Shown one piece after another: positions 43,894 to 54,000 of a stretch of DNA of 64,000 nt. The notes under the pieces were generated by a model, which saw only the letters and a list, made by a program, of their open reading frames with translations, was not told where the DNA came from and did not search any database. Origin of the DNA: Gilvimarinus chinensis DSM 19667 (GTDB taxonomy: Bacteria; Pseudomonadota; Gammaproteobacteria; Pseudomonadales; Cellvibrionaceae). A program made the position numbers and the translations under genes. The stretch spans positions 62,001-126,000 of the forward strand of contig NZ_KB898713.1 in assembly GCF_000377745.1 (NCBI RefSeq), given 5' to 3'. Position 1 is the stretch's first letter. Every line of letters starts with the position of its first letter.

Positions 43894-44843
43894 TGGGGCG
43901 CAAGCGTAAAGGGCGCGCTATTGATGGTGTGTTGCTGCTGGATAAACCGCTGGGCATGAGTTCAAACCACGCGTTGCAGCGTGCTAAGCGTTTGTTTTTT
44001 GCTGCCAAGGCTGGTCATACCGGCAGTTTAGACCCGCTGGCAACAGGAGTTCTGCCAGTTTGCTTTGGTGAGGCCACGAAATTTTCGCAGTTTTTATTGG
44101 ATGCCGACAAAACCTACGAAGCAACCTTTGTGCTGGGCGAGAAAACCGCTACCGGTGATGCCGAAGGCGAAGTGCTGGAGAGCATTGACGCTAGTGCACT
44201 CAGCGAAGCCCAGGTGGCCCGTGCCATGGAAGACTTTGTTGGCGAAATCGAACAAATCCCGCCCATGTATTCAGCGTTAAAGCAAAACGGTCAGCCGCTG
44301 TATAAACTGGCCCGTCAAGGGATAGAAGTTGAGCGCGAAGCGCGTCGGGTAGAGATACTTGAATATCATCTGTTGGCGTTTCGCGGTGGTGCCCGTGCCG
44401 AAGTGGACGTAGAAGTGCACTGCTCTAAAGGTACGTACATTCGCTCGCTGGCCGAAGACTTAGGTGAAGCGCTGCAGGTGGGTGGGCACGTTAGTGCCCT
44501 GCGTCGTACCTTCACCGGAGGCTTTGAAATAGACCAGTGTGTCAGCTTGGACGAACTGGGCGATGAGCGTGGTGAGGGGCGGGCCGAAACACTGGACCAT
44601 CACCTGCTGCCCGTCGACACCCCAGTGGATCACCTGCCTAAAATCGCTTTACCTGCCGACAGCGCTCACTATTTCCGTTTGGGTAATCCGGTTATGGATG
44701 CGCAGGTCTATCGCACGGGCGAAGAAGGTGATATGGTGCGTGTCTTTTCTGAAAGTGGACAATTTTTAGGCGTTGCTACTCTCGATGAGGGCCGCGTAGC
44801 ACCCAAGCGCCTTTTGGCGAGTTCACAAAGCGACGCCAACTAA
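43893..44843 (+). CDS. truB: tRNA pseudouridine(55) synthase
   Basis: 316 residues. Makes pseudouridine 55 in the T-loop of tRNAs. Catalytic Asp in [17 protein letters not shown], then [20 protein letters not shown] and the [18 protein letters not shown] loop; PUA-like C-terminal domain from about 250. Overlaps rbfA by one base. Confidence 0.98.
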   Translation: MGRKRKGRAIDGVLLLDKPLGMSSNHALQRAKRLFFAAKAGHTGSLDPLATGVLPVCFGEATKFSQFLLDADKTYEATFVLGEKTATGDAEGEVLESIDASALSEAQVARAMEDFVGEIEQIPPMYSALKQNGQPLYKLARQGIEVEREARRVEILEYHLLAFRGGARAEVDVEVHCSKGTYIRSLAEDLGEALQVGGHVSALRRTFTGGFEIDQCVSLDELGDERGEGRAETLDHHLLPVDTPVDHLPKIALPADSAHYFRLGNPVMDAQVYRTGEEGDMVRVFSESGQFLGVATLDEGRVAPKRLLASSQSDAN

Positions 44844-44956
44844 GATTTGCCGGTAATCACTGGCAAAACATCGGGTTAACCGGTGTAAACCCTGGCCTGC
44901 CTGTAAATATGCACGGGTATGGCTGTAATCAACGCATATTATTAGAGGAAATTGAC

Positions 44957-45226
44957 ATGGCACTGAGTGCACAAGAAAAAGCTGAAATCGTAAAAGAGTA
45001 TCAACAAGGTGAAGGTGATACCGGTTCTGCCGAAGTTCAGGTTGCGCTGTTGACCCACAACATCAACAAGCTGCAAAACCACTTCGCTGGCCACAAGCAA
45101 GATCACCACTCACGTCGCGGTCTGATCCGCATGGTAAACCAGCGTCGCAAGCTGTTGGATTACCTGAAAGGTAAAGATACCAGCCGTTACGCCGCTCTGA
45201 TTCAAAAACTGGGTCTGCGTCGTTAA
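44957..45226 (+). CDS. rpsO: 30S ribosomal protein S15
   Basis: 89 residues, standard S15: four helices, with [22 protein letters not shown] and [12 protein letters not shown]-like segments. AGAGGAAA precedes the ATG. In E. coli S15 represses its own translation through a pseudoknot in the leader; the 113-base leader here (44844-44956) was not folded. Confidence 0.98.
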   Translation: MALSAQEKAEIVKEYQQGEGDTGSAEVQVALLTHNINKLQNHFAGHKQDHHSRRGLIRMVNQRRKLLDYLKGKDTSRYAALIQKLGLRR

Positions 45227-45230
45227 TTGC

Positions 45231-45259
45231 AAAGTGCCCGCATTTGCGGGCACTTTTTT
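45231..45259 (+). terminator. Terminator between rpsO and pnp
   Basis: GTGCCCGCA-TT-TGCGGGCAC with an A-rich 5' side and six T, 5 bases after the rpsO stop. In E. coli this spot also has RNase III control of pnp. Confidence 0.9.
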
Positions 45260-45332
45260 GTTGGATATCGGTATTTGGCTGAAGAAGCTTGCGTACAAAG
45301 AAACGCATTATTGGTAAGTAAAGGATAGAAGA

Positions 45333-47486
45333 GTGAATCCGATTATTAAGAAATTTCAGTATGGTGACCAAACTGTAACCCTAGAAACTGGCCGCATTGC
45401 CCGCCAGGCGTCCGGTGCAGTCATGGTGACCATGGGCGAGACCACCGTATTGTGTACGGTAGTGGGCGCCAAAGAAGCAAAAGCAGACCAGTCGTTCTTC
45501 CCGCTGTCTGTTCACTATCAGGAAAAAGCCTACGCTGCCGGCAAAATTCCCGGTGGTTTCTTCAAGCGTGAAGGTCGTCCGTCCGAGAAAGAAACCTTAA
45601 CCTCACGTTTGATCGACCGCCCTATTCGTCCGCTGTTTCCCAACGGCTTTATGAACGAAGTACAAGTGGTTTGTACCGTAATGTCTACCTGCAAGACAAC
45701 CGATCCGGACATCGCTGCGATGATCGGCACCTCGGCTGCACTGGCGGTATCCGGTATTCCTTTTAGCGGCCCGATTGGTGCGGCGCGTGTGGGTTACACC
45801 ACCGATGGCGGCTACCTGCTGAATCCGAGCTATGAAGCGCTGCAAACCTCTGAGCTGGACATGGTTGTGGCCGGTACCTCTGAGGCGGTACTGATGGTGG
45901 AATCTGAAGCCAACGAGCTGCCAGAAGACATTATGCTGGGCGCGGTACTCTACGCTCACCAGGAAATGCAAGCCGTTGTCCAGGCCTGTGCCGAACTTGC
46001 CCGCGACGCCGGTAAGCCACAGTGGGAATGGCAGCCAGAGCCCGAAAACACGGCGCTGTTGGATGCGATCCAGCACGGTTTCTCCGAGTCTATTGGTGTT
46101 GCCTACCGCATTACCGATAAAGCCAAGCGCTATGATCGTCTGTCTGAGCTGCGCAGCCAAGCGGTTGCCGAGCTGGTTAAAGAAGGCGGCGATGTCAGCG
46201 AAGAAGACGTGAAAAAAGTCTTCGGTAAAGTTGAAAAATCCATTGTGCGCTCTCGCATTGTTGACGGTGAGCCGCGTATTGATGGCCGCGACCAGAAAAC
46301 CGTTCGCGCTATTGATGTAGAAGTGGGTGTACTGAACAAAGCTCATGGTTCTGCGCTGTTTACCCGCGGTGAAACTCAGGCGTTGGTTGTTGCCACCTTG
46401 GGTAACGCCCGCGATGCGCAAATCATCGACGCCCTGGAAGGCGAGCGCAAAGATCCTTTCATGCTGCACTACAACTTCCCTCCTTACTCAGTGGGTGAGT
46501 GTGGTCGCATGGGCGCCACTGGCCGTCGTGAAATTGGTCACGGTCGCTTGGCCCGCCGCGGTATCGGCGCTGTACTGCCCGATCAAGAAGCCTTCCCTTA
46601 CACCATGCGTGTGGTGAGCGAAATTACCGAATCTAACGGTTCCAGTTCTATGGCCTCGGTCTGTGGCTCATCGCTGGCATTGATGGATGCCGGTGTACCG
46701 CTGAAAGCCCCCGTGGCCGGTATTGCCATGGGCTTGGTGAAAGAAGAAGAAAAGTTCGCGGTTTTAACCGACATTCTGGGTGATGAAGATCACCTGGGCG
46801 ACATGGACTTTAAAGTGGCCGGTACGTCTTCAGGTATCACTGCCTTGCAGATGGATATCAAAATTGAAGGCATTACCGAGCAAATTATGGAAATCGCTCT
46901 TGAGCAGGCGCTGCAAGCGCGTTTGCACATCTTGGGCGAGATGAACAAAGTGATTGCCGAGTCGCGTGAGAATGTTAGCGACAACGCCCCACGCTTTGAA
47001 ACCATGAAAGTTCATCCAGACAAGATTCGCGACATCATTGGTAAAGGCGGTGCGACTATCCGTTCTATTACCGAAGAGACTGGCGCGTCTGTTGATATCG
47101 ATGACGATGGCACGGTTAAAGTCTACGCGGACGACACCAGCGCGCTGCAAGCGGCCGTTGATCGTATTCTGGGCATTACCGCTGAAGCCGAAATCGGTGA
47201 AATTTACGAAGGTACCGTAGTTCGCATTGTGGACTTTGGTGCGTTTGTGAACTTCCTGCCCGGCAAAGATGGTTTGGTTCACATCTCGCAAATCGCAGAA
47301 GAGCGCGTTAATAGCGTGAGCGATTATCTGAAAGAAGGTGAGGTAGTGAAGGTTAAGTGCTTGGACGTTGACCAGCGCGGCCGCATTAAGCTGTCTATCA
47401 AAGAAGCGAAAGCGGAAGAAGCGGGCAACGCCGAAGCGGCGCCTGTAGAAGCTCCAGCTGCAGAAGAGGCTGGCGATAAAGAGTAA
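45333..47486 (+). CDS. pnp: Polyribonucleotide nucleotidyltransferase
   Basis: 717 residues. Phosphorolytic 3'-5' exoribonuclease and degradosome component. Two RNase PH domains (about 10-230 and 325-550) around a helical linker, KH domain ([20 protein letters not shown], about 565-584) and S1 domain (about 630-690). GTG start with AAGGATAG upstream. The tail is A/E-rich. The rpsO-pnp order is the classic one. Confidence 0.98.
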   Translation: MNPIIKKFQYGDQTVTLETGRIARQASGAVMVTMGETTVLCTVVGAKEAKADQSFFPLSVHYQEKAYAAGKIPGGFFKREGRPSEKETLTSRLIDRPIRPLFPNGFMNEVQVVCTVMSTCKTTDPDIAAMIGTSAALAVSGIPFSGPIGAARVGYTTDGGYLLNPSYEALQTSELDMVVAGTSEAVLMVESEANELPEDIMLGAVLYAHQEMQAVVQACAELARDAGKPQWEWQPEPENTALLDAIQHGFSESIGVAYRITDKAKRYDRLSELRSQAVAELVKEGGDVSEEDVKKVFGKVEKSIVRSRIVDGEPRIDGRDQKTVRAIDVEVGVLNKAHGSALFTRGETQALVVATLGNARDAQIIDALEGERKDPFMLHYNFPPYSVGECGRMGATGRREIGHGRLARRGIGAVLPDQEAFPYTMRVVSEITESNGSSSMASVCGSSLALMDAGVPLKAPVAGIAMGLVKEEEKFAVLTDILGDEDHLGDMDFKVAGTSSGITALQMDIKIEGITEQIMEIALEQALQARLHILGEMNKVIAESRENVSDNAPRFETMKVHPDKIRDIIGKGGATIRSITEETGASVDIDDDGTVKVYADDTSALQAAVDRILGITAEAEIGEIYEGTVVRIVDFGAFVNFLPGKDGLVHISQIAEERVNSVSDYLKEGEVVKVKCLDVDQRGRIKLSIKEAKAEEAGNAEAAPVEAPAAEEAGDKE

Positions 47487-47506
47487 GCCTCTTTTTCACC
47501 AGAGTT

Positions 47507-47537
47507 AAAAAAACCGCGCTTTTGGGCGCGGTTTTTT
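47507..47537 (+). terminator. Terminator after pnp
   Basis: AACCGCGC (47512-47519) with GCGCGGTT (47526-47533), flanked by A and T tracts, so it can also serve the opposing ChrR-type gene. Confidence 0.85.
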
Positions 47538-47569
47538 ATGCCTGTTGTTTAGATGGGCTGTGCCGTCAG

Positions 47570-48211
47570 TTACCAACGTAAAAACGGATTTAACAAACGA
47601 TAGAATCGGCCCACAAAATAAATAGGAGCATCCAGCACCGTGAGGCAAATACAGTCTTCGTTTTGCAAAGCCGTAGGCGTGTGGCTATGGCTCGGGTCGC
47701 GGCTGATGAAATCCCCTGCGTGGTAAACACCCAGCTCGTCGGAAAACCCACCTTGCAAAATTACCGTTAACTCCTGGCCTTTATGAGAGTGTTCGGGTAC
47801 GCGTGCACCGGCGCGAATCTTTTGTAGCGCAATGCGAAAACCTTTTGCTTCTAATACTTTGGTTAGATCGTATTCGTGGATATCTCGTGTCTGCTTGTGC
47901 CAATCGATACGATCCAGCGGCTGGGGTAAAAAAGCCTGCAACGGATTAACATGGCGTGCATGAGTTTTTGCAGCCTCGCTTACCGGAGCTTTATCCATAT
48001 CGGCCATAAAATCGTCAAAACCCTGCACTTCAAGCTCGCGCGGTTCCGCCTGGGACAGTAAGGCCCCTCCCAGGTTGTTAAACTGCTTCACCTGACTGCG
48101 GCAGTGTTGGCACATAAATAAATGCACGGCCACGGCCAGTGACTGTGGCATTGGTAGCGTCCCAGCGGAATAATCCATAAGGGTGATCTCATCTGGGTGA
48201 TAACCGCTCAT
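47570..48211 (-). CDS. ChrR-type cupin anti-sigma factor
   Basis: 213 residues. N-terminal zinc anti-sigma domain with HLFMCQHC (H-x3-C-x2-C, about residues 30-37) and a C-terminal ChrR cupin domain (about 110-205) with RAGARVPEHSHKGQE and GDFISRDPSHSHTP metal ligands. ChrR holds a group ECF11 sigma factor inactive until singlet oxygen or organic peroxide triggers release. The ATG overlaps the sigma factor stop (ATGA), so the two are co-translated. Confidence 0.92.
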   Translation of the reverse strand: MSGYHPDEITLMDYSAGTLPMPQSLAVAVHLFMCQHCRSQVKQFNNLGGALLSQAEPRELEVQGFDDFMADMDKAPVSEAAKTHARHVNPLQAFLPQPLDRIDWHKQTRDIHEYDLTKVLEAKGFRIALQKIRAGARVPEHSHKGQELTVILQGGFSDELGVYHAGDFISRDPSHSHTPTALQNEDCICLTVLDAPIYFVGRFYRLLNPFLRW

Positions 48212-48903
48212 AACTCTTTTGCCTCTAGCATCACACGAAGTTTTTGCATGGATAAGCGCAAACGCCCCTTGAGTGTTCCTAAAGGGATGTCCAGCTCGGC
48301 TGCCACTTCCTGATGGGTTTTACCTTCGTAATACACTTTTCGCACCGCAATCATCTGTTCTTCTGGTAGCTCACCAATCGAAGCCTGCAAATGCCGCTGC
48401 GCGGATAGTTCCTGAATGGAGCTGATGGTGTTGTCCTCTGTGGGAATTTGCCATAGCTCTTCAGTTTCTACCTTGATTTCCGCCTTCATACGACCGTTAC
48501 GGCGCAATAGATCAATTCTCTGGTTACGGGCTATGGTAAATATCCACGTGGATACCGATGCCAGTGAGTCGGTGTATTTATCGGCGCTACGCCATACGCT
48601 GGTCATGACTTCTTGCACCAATTCATCGGCCTGTTGGCTGATGCCTTGGTTTATAGCATAGGCTTTTACACGTGGCGCAAAATACTCATAAATCTCGCGA
48701 AAAGCCGTTCGGTCTTTTTCTCGCGCGACTCGATGAAGTAGGTCTATCCACTTTTGGGTGCGTGGGTCTTTCTGGCCGCCTGGGGCAGTCATAGGTCTGA
48801 CCTTTGAAGGAGTAGCTGCAGGGCTGGCCATGGGTTCCGTGTCCTCAAATGCTTGTTTTGATGCTGAAGATACGGTGTGACTGGCCTTTTGGATCAGCAG
48901 CAT
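48208..48903 (-). CDS. ECF sigma factor, RpoE/ECF11 type
   Basis: 231 residues. Region 2 (about 65-135) with DELVQEVMTSVWRSADKY and STWIFTIARNQRIDLLRR, region 4 (about 170-225) with ELPEEQMIAVRKVYYEGKTHQEVAAELDIPLGTLKGRLR split by a short turn. Partnered with a ChrR-type anti-sigma factor, hence probably a photooxidative/peroxide stress regulon. The start is uncertain: the first ATG (48901-48903) has no ribosome site and an ATG at 48831 would trim a non-conserved 24-residue N-terminus. Confidence 0.92.
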   Translation of the reverse strand: MLLIQKASHTVSSASKQAFEDTEPMASPAATPSKVRPMTAPGGQKDPRTQKWIDLLHRVAREKDRTAFREIYEYFAPRVKAYAINQGISQQADELVQEVMTSVWRSADKYTDSLASVSTWIFTIARNQRIDLLRRNGRMKAEIKVETEELWQIPTEDNTISSIQELSAQRHLQASIGELPEEQMIAVRKVYYEGKTHQEVAAELDIPLGTLKGRLRLSMQKLRVMLEAKEL

Positions 48904-48978
48904 AGCATGTTTGCGGATTCAATTAATTGATGATTTTCGCGACATCTGAAGTTGAGGGTAATTTATACCCAAACATCT

Positions 48979-49006
48979 CTTACGCTCACTGAGTTGCAAG
49001 TGATCA
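48979..49006 (-). promoter_or_regulatory. Candidate ECF11-type autoregulatory promoter
   Basis: On the minus strand, TGATC (49006-49002) is followed after 17 bases by CGTAAG (48984-48979), resembling RpoE/ChrR promoters (TGATC near -35, a CGTA/TAAG-like -10). It is about 70 bases before the sigma factor gene. TGATCA is palindromic, so the same -35 could also face the fasciclin gene, whose matching -10 is poor. Confidence 0.45.
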
Positions 49007-49126
49007 GTTTTTTCAATCTAACACGACAAAAATCTCGAATAATTCATTTTTCTTTGATCTTTACGTTTTGCTTTCGCGTAACCGGCCTTGTGAGACAAAC
49101 ATTAATAACTTTGCAGGAGAAGAAAA

Positions 49127-50962
49127 ATGAACCAGCTATCAAAGAAATGCGTGGCTGCGGTTGCCCTGGTGATAGGGTTAGTAGGCTGCGGCAGTGATGA
49201 TGACGATCATGTAGCTCCGCCACCTACAGAAACGGAAGCGAATACCATCGTAGATGTGGCAATGGACAGTGGTAATTTCACCACCTTGGTTGCAGCCTTA
49301 GAGGCGACGGGGTTGGACGAAACGCTGGATGATGAAGAGGGTACCTTCACGGTATTCGCGCCCACTGATGACGCCTTTGCGCTGCTGGGTGAGGAAACAA
49401 TCAACGGACTTTTATCAGACACCGACACTCTATCGGACATTTTGCTTTATCACGTTATCGTTGACGCTGAGGTAGACGCCTCTGCAGCCATTGCCAGTGC
49501 TGGCTCTACCGTTGAAATGGCGAATGGGAAAAGCGTTGGCCTTTCGCTGGAAGGCGAATCTTTGATGGTGAACCTTGCCATGGTAACCACCACGGATATC
49601 GAAGCGGATAACGGCGTTATTCACGTTATTGATGCGGTGCTAATGCCACCGGCAGATCGCGGTGAGCCGACAATGAACATTGTGGAAACGGCGGTTGAGG
49701 CCGGCAGTTTCACCACCTTGGTTGCCGCTTTGCAGGCCGCGGGCTTGGATACGGTCTTGGCAGATGAGAGCCAAACGTACACGGTATTTGCACCCACCGA
49801 CGACGCTTTTGCGATGGTAGGTGAAGAAAATATCAACGCTCTGCTAAACGATACGCAAGCGCTGGAAGCGGTGCTGCTGCAACATGTGGTAAGTGGTGCG
49901 GAGCTGTCTTCGATTGATGCTTACGCGGCCAACGGCACACAAGTGGAATCGGCAAGCGGTGCCAATGTTTTGGTTGATATTGTCGATCGCATGTTAACCG
50001 TTGGCGGTGCAAAAGTTGTGACGTCTGACATCTACACCACCAATGGTGTCATTCATGTGATCGACACCGTCATTGTGGGCGATGTCGAGCTGCCCGCGCC
50101 GCCACAATCGATTGTTGACGTAGCGATGGAAGCTGGCAGCTTTTCAACCCTGATTGCGGCGTTACAGGCAACGGGTTTGGACACCACCTTAGCGGATTTG
50201 GATGGCGAGTTTACGGTGTTTGCGCCTACCGATGACGCGTTTGCCGCACTTGGGCAGGACACCATCGATGGCCTGCTGGCAGACACGGATGCCCTGACCG
50301 ACATATTGTTGTATCACGTAATTGTAGATGGTGAAGTGTTGGCCGATGCCGCTATTGGCGTTGCTAACTCCGATATGCCAAAAATTGAAATGGGTAACGG
50401 TGATATGGCGGCGCTGTCACTGTCCGATGATAGCTTATACGTGAATACATCGATGGTTGCTCAGCCTAATGTGATGGCGGATAACGGCGTTATTCATGCG
50501 ATTGACCAGGTGCTGATGCCGCCCGCTGAAATGGGCATGCCGATGGACAACATCGTGCAAACCGCAGTGAATGCCGGTAACTTCACAACATTGGTAACGG
50601 CGTTGCAAGCGGCTGGACTGGATGCGACTTTGGCGGACGAAAATGAAACCTTCACCGTGTTTGCACCCACTGACGCTGCGTTTGAAAAAATCGACAGCGC
50701 TACTCTGGATGCGCTGCTGATGGATACACCCGCGCTGACTCAAGTGTTGCTGCAGCATGTCATTCAAGGTGCGGCAGTAGACTCTGTGACCGCTTTCACC
50801 TTGAACGGCACCAGCGTAAACACCGCAGCCGACGAAGACGTAACCATTGAAATCGTTGACGGCATGCTGCAAGTGCAGGGCTCGAACGTTGTCATGTATG
50901 ACGTCTACACCAGTAATGGCGTAATTCATGTGATTGATACGGTGATTACTGAAACTCTGTAA
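49127..50962 (+). CDS. Lipoprotein with four fasciclin (FAS1) domains
   Basis: 611 residues. The signal peptide ends in lipobox LVGC, followed by an acidic linker. Four FAS1 domains begin near residues 41, 185, 329 and 476, each with NxV-like IV(D/E/Q)xA, FTVFAPTDDAF (H1 motif) and HVI(V/Q) then NGVIHVID (H2 motif). FAS1 domains mediate adhesion or matrix binding. AGGAGAAG precedes the ATG. Divergent from the ECF sigma factor gene, 223 bases apart; sigma-dependent expression is possible but unproven. Confidence 0.93.
   Translation: MNQLSKKCVAAVALVIGLVGCGSDDDDHVAPPPTETEANTIVDVAMDSGNFTTLVAALEATGLDETLDDEEGTFTVFAPTDDAFALLGEETINGLLSDTDTLSDILLYHVIVDAEVDASAAIASAGSTVEMANGKSVGLSLEGESLMVNLAMVTTTDIEADNGVIHVIDAVLMPPADRGEPTMNIVETAVEAGSFTTLVAALQAAGLDTVLADESQTYTVFAPTDDAFAMVGEENINALLNDTQALEAVLLQHVVSGAELSSIDAYAANGTQVESASGANVLVDIVDRMLTVGGAKVVTSDIYTTNGVIHVIDTVIVGDVELPAPPQSIVDVAMEAGSFSTLIAALQATGLDTTLADLDGEFTVFAPTDDAFAALGQDTIDGLLADTDALTDILLYHVIVDGEVLADAAIGVANSDMPKIEMGNGDMAALSLSDDSLYVNTSMVAQPNVMADNGVIHAIDQVLMPPAEMGMPMDNIVQTAVNAGNFTTLVTALQAAGLDATLADENETFTVFAPTDAAFEKIDSATLDALLMDTPALTQVLLQHVIQGAAVDSVTAFTLNGTSVNTAADEDVTIEIVDGMLQVQGSNVVMYDVYTSNGVIHVIDTVITETL
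49247..50959 (+). repeat. Tandem FAS1 repeats arranged A-B-A-B
   Basis: Repeat starts at 49247, 49679, 50111 and 50552, giving periods of 432, 432 and 441 bases. Units 1 and 3 share ILLYHVIVD and VLMPPA; units 2 and 4 share VLLQHV, YTxNGVIHVIDTVI and lack the VLMPPA tail. The pattern indicates duplication of a two-domain unit. Confidence 0.9.
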
Positions 50963-50984
50963 TCATTTTGACTGGGTGATTTGT

Positions 50985-51024
50985 TTAAACACGTCGGCGG
51001 TGTAAACCGCCGGCGTGTTTGTTA
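50985..51024 (+). terminator. Terminator after the fasciclin gene
   Basis: ACACGTCGGCGG with CCGCCGGCGTGT (arms within 50989-51000 and 51007-51018), 6-base loop, one G-T, then TTGTTA. Also between this gene and the opposing carboxylase gene that ends at 51069. Confidence 0.8.
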
Positions 51025-51068
51025 GCCCTCTGTATTCTCGTTGGGACAGTGCTGCGTTACGATATCAA

Positions 51069-54000
51069 TTACTCGGATATTACTACCAATGATTGCCCGG
51101 GCTTAACAGCTCCTCCTGTGTTTTTTAAAACTTGCTTAACCGTGCCTGACACCGGGGCTGAAATATTAATTTCCATTTTCATGGATTCGAGAATCAGCAG
51201 AGTTTGACCCGCCTCTACGGTGTCCCCCTCTTCCACCAGTACTTGCCATACGCTTCCAGAAACGGAGCTGTCTACAAGGGTATCTCCATCGGCCAAGTCC
51301 AGTTCGCTTTCGGTTTCGTTTTGTTCAATGGGGGTAAAGTTGAACTGTCCATCGGCGTGCCAGCGCTCAAGCTCTTCATCAAAAGCTTTCTGTCGATGAG
51401 ACTGAAACGCTTGAATGTCCGAGTCATGATCGCTAATAAACTGTTCGTAGTCCGATAAGCTGAATTCGGTTTGCTCGATTTTGATGGGGTATTGCCCACG
51501 GGGAAAGTCGCGACGCATTTGTTTTAGCTCATCACTGCTGACCTCGTAAAAACGTATTTGATCAAAAAAGCGCAGTAGCCAGCGCTGATCAAACGCGGGC
51601 GTTTTACGGTAGCGATTCCACATTTGAATAGTACGCCCCACAAACTGGTACCCTCCCGGGCCTTCCATACCGTAAACGCACATGTAGGCGCCGCCGATAC
51701 CCACGGAGTTTTCCGCCGTCCAGGTTCGAGCGGGGTTGTATTTGGTGGTCACTAAACGGTGGCGCGGGTCCATGGGGGTTGCTACTGGTGCGCCCAGATA
51801 CACATCGCCCAGGCCCATTACCAAGTAAGAGGCATCGAAGACGATGTCTTTAACGTGTTCGATGCTGTCCAGACCGTTAATGCGGCGGATAAACTCCAGG
51901 TTGGAAGGACACCAGGGCGCGCCCGGGCGCACGCTCTGTTCGTATTTGGCGATGGCCTCGCGGCAGGCTTCGTCGTCCCACGACAGTGGCAGATGCACAA
52001 TCCGCGAGGGAACGCTTAGCTCGGCAATTTGTGTGGCGAGATACTTTTCGCCTTTTTGCAGGTGGGCGATGAGTTCATTCAAAGACGCCTGTTGGCTATC
52101 GTAATGGATTTGCAGCGAGCGAATTCCGGGAGTGAGTTCGCGCATCCCTGGCAGGGGATTTTTCTCCAGCCATTGCATTAAGGCGTGAGCGCGAAAACGC
52201 AGTTTGATGTCCAGCTGCAGTGGTCCGTACTCAACCAGCAAAAAGTGATCGCCCGCGACTCGGTAATTGACGTCTTCACCGACTTCGCTAGCCGGTAGGT
52301 GGGCGACAATAGGCGAGGGCAGGTTATCGGCCGTCAGGGTTGCGACTGGCGCGGTGCTGGCGGATAACTGGGCGATTGATTCGCGCTGCGTCTTTTCAAT
52401 CGCCACCGCCGTTTCTACGGTAACAGGAACAAAACGAACGGTGTCGCCCGCGCGCATTTGACCCAGCTTCCATAAATCTGCGGTAATCACAGTGGCAGGA
52501 CAGACAAAGCCGCCTAAGGATGGTCCATCGGGCCCCAAAATGACCGGCATGTCACCGGTGAAGTCCACGGTGCCAAAGGCATAGGCGTTATCATGAATGT
52601 TGGACGGGTGCATACCGGCTTCGCCGCCGGTAGTGCGAGCCCATTCGGGCTTGGGGCCATTTAGTCGTACGCCAGTGCGGCTTGAGTTGTAGTGGACTTC
52701 CCAATCGGTGGTGAAAAAGGTGTCGATATCGCCATCGGTAAAAAAGTCCGGCGCGCCGTGGGGCCCGTAGACTACGCGCAACTCCCACTGGTTGCTGATG
52801 CCGGGCTTCAGCTGTTGAGGAATTTGCGCTTCTTTTACTGGCGACACTTTACGGCAATGAAGAACATCGCCCGCCAGCAGCGCACGACCATTGTGCCCAC
52901 CGAACTGACCCAAGGTAAAGGTAGAACGCGAACCCAAGTAGCTGGGGCATTGAATGCCGCCGGCTACCGCAAGGTAAGCGCGAGCGCCCTGTTCGCTAAC
53001 GCGGCCCAGGGTTAAAGTTTGCCCGGCTTGTACGGTAAAAATCTCCCAGCTGGATACCGGCGTGCCATCCAGCTTTGCATCGATGGCGGCACCGGTTAAC
53101 GCACACTGGGTGTCAAAGCCAAATTGTAAGCTGGGGCCCGCTACGGTAATTTCCAATGCGGCCGCTTCGCCGTCGTTGCCCAACAGCTGATTGGCCAGAC
53201 GGAACGAGTAGTTGTCAAAAGGCCCTGAAGGCGGAACACCGATGTGCCAGTAACCGCTGCGACCAGGAAAGTCCTGAATCGTGGTTTGCGTGCCGCCGGA
53301 TAACACATCAATACGCGCCTCGGCAAAGCCGCGGTCGTTAAGGTAACGTGTGGTAATTTCGCCCTCGATAAAAACTGGCTCGTCCAAAAGTTCAGTGACA
53401 TACGCTTTATTGGTTTCAATGCCGTACAGCTTGGAGCTTATTAAAGTGGTTTTTAACAGCTCAATGGCTGATGTGCGGTTTTTACTCTTGGTAATCACCT
53501 TAGCCAGCATGGGGTCAAAATAGGGGGATACCTCCAGACCGGACTCAATCCAGTGGTCTATACGAACGACTTTATCGTCGCTGCGCTCGTTACTCGGAAA
53601 GCTGATCTCACTTAACAACCCGGCGCTGGGCTGGAAATTTTTTGCCGGATCTTCGGCGTAAACACGCACTTGAATCGCGTGGCCACTAGGCGTTAATTGG
53701 GCAAACTCCTGCTCAATATCCAGTGCCTCTTCGGCGGCCAGCCGTATCATCCAGGCGACTAGGTCCAGCCCCCAAACTTCCTCGGTAACTCCGTGTTCAA
53801 CTTGCAGGCGAGTGTTGACCTCAAGAAAATAAAACTTTTCGTCTTTGGCGTCGTAAATATATTCCACGGTGCCTGCGCCGCGATAATCAACCGCGGCCAA
53901 AAGTCGCGCTGCCGTGTCGTGCATGGCGTGGCGCAGCGGCTCGGGCAGGTTGGGGGCCGGACACTCTTCAATGACTTTTTGGTTACGTCTTTGGCTGGAG

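Noticed and set aside
45603-46469. Long open frame antisense to pnp
   Set aside because: It mirrors the codon structure of pnp; pnp is certain and the antisense product resembles nothing.
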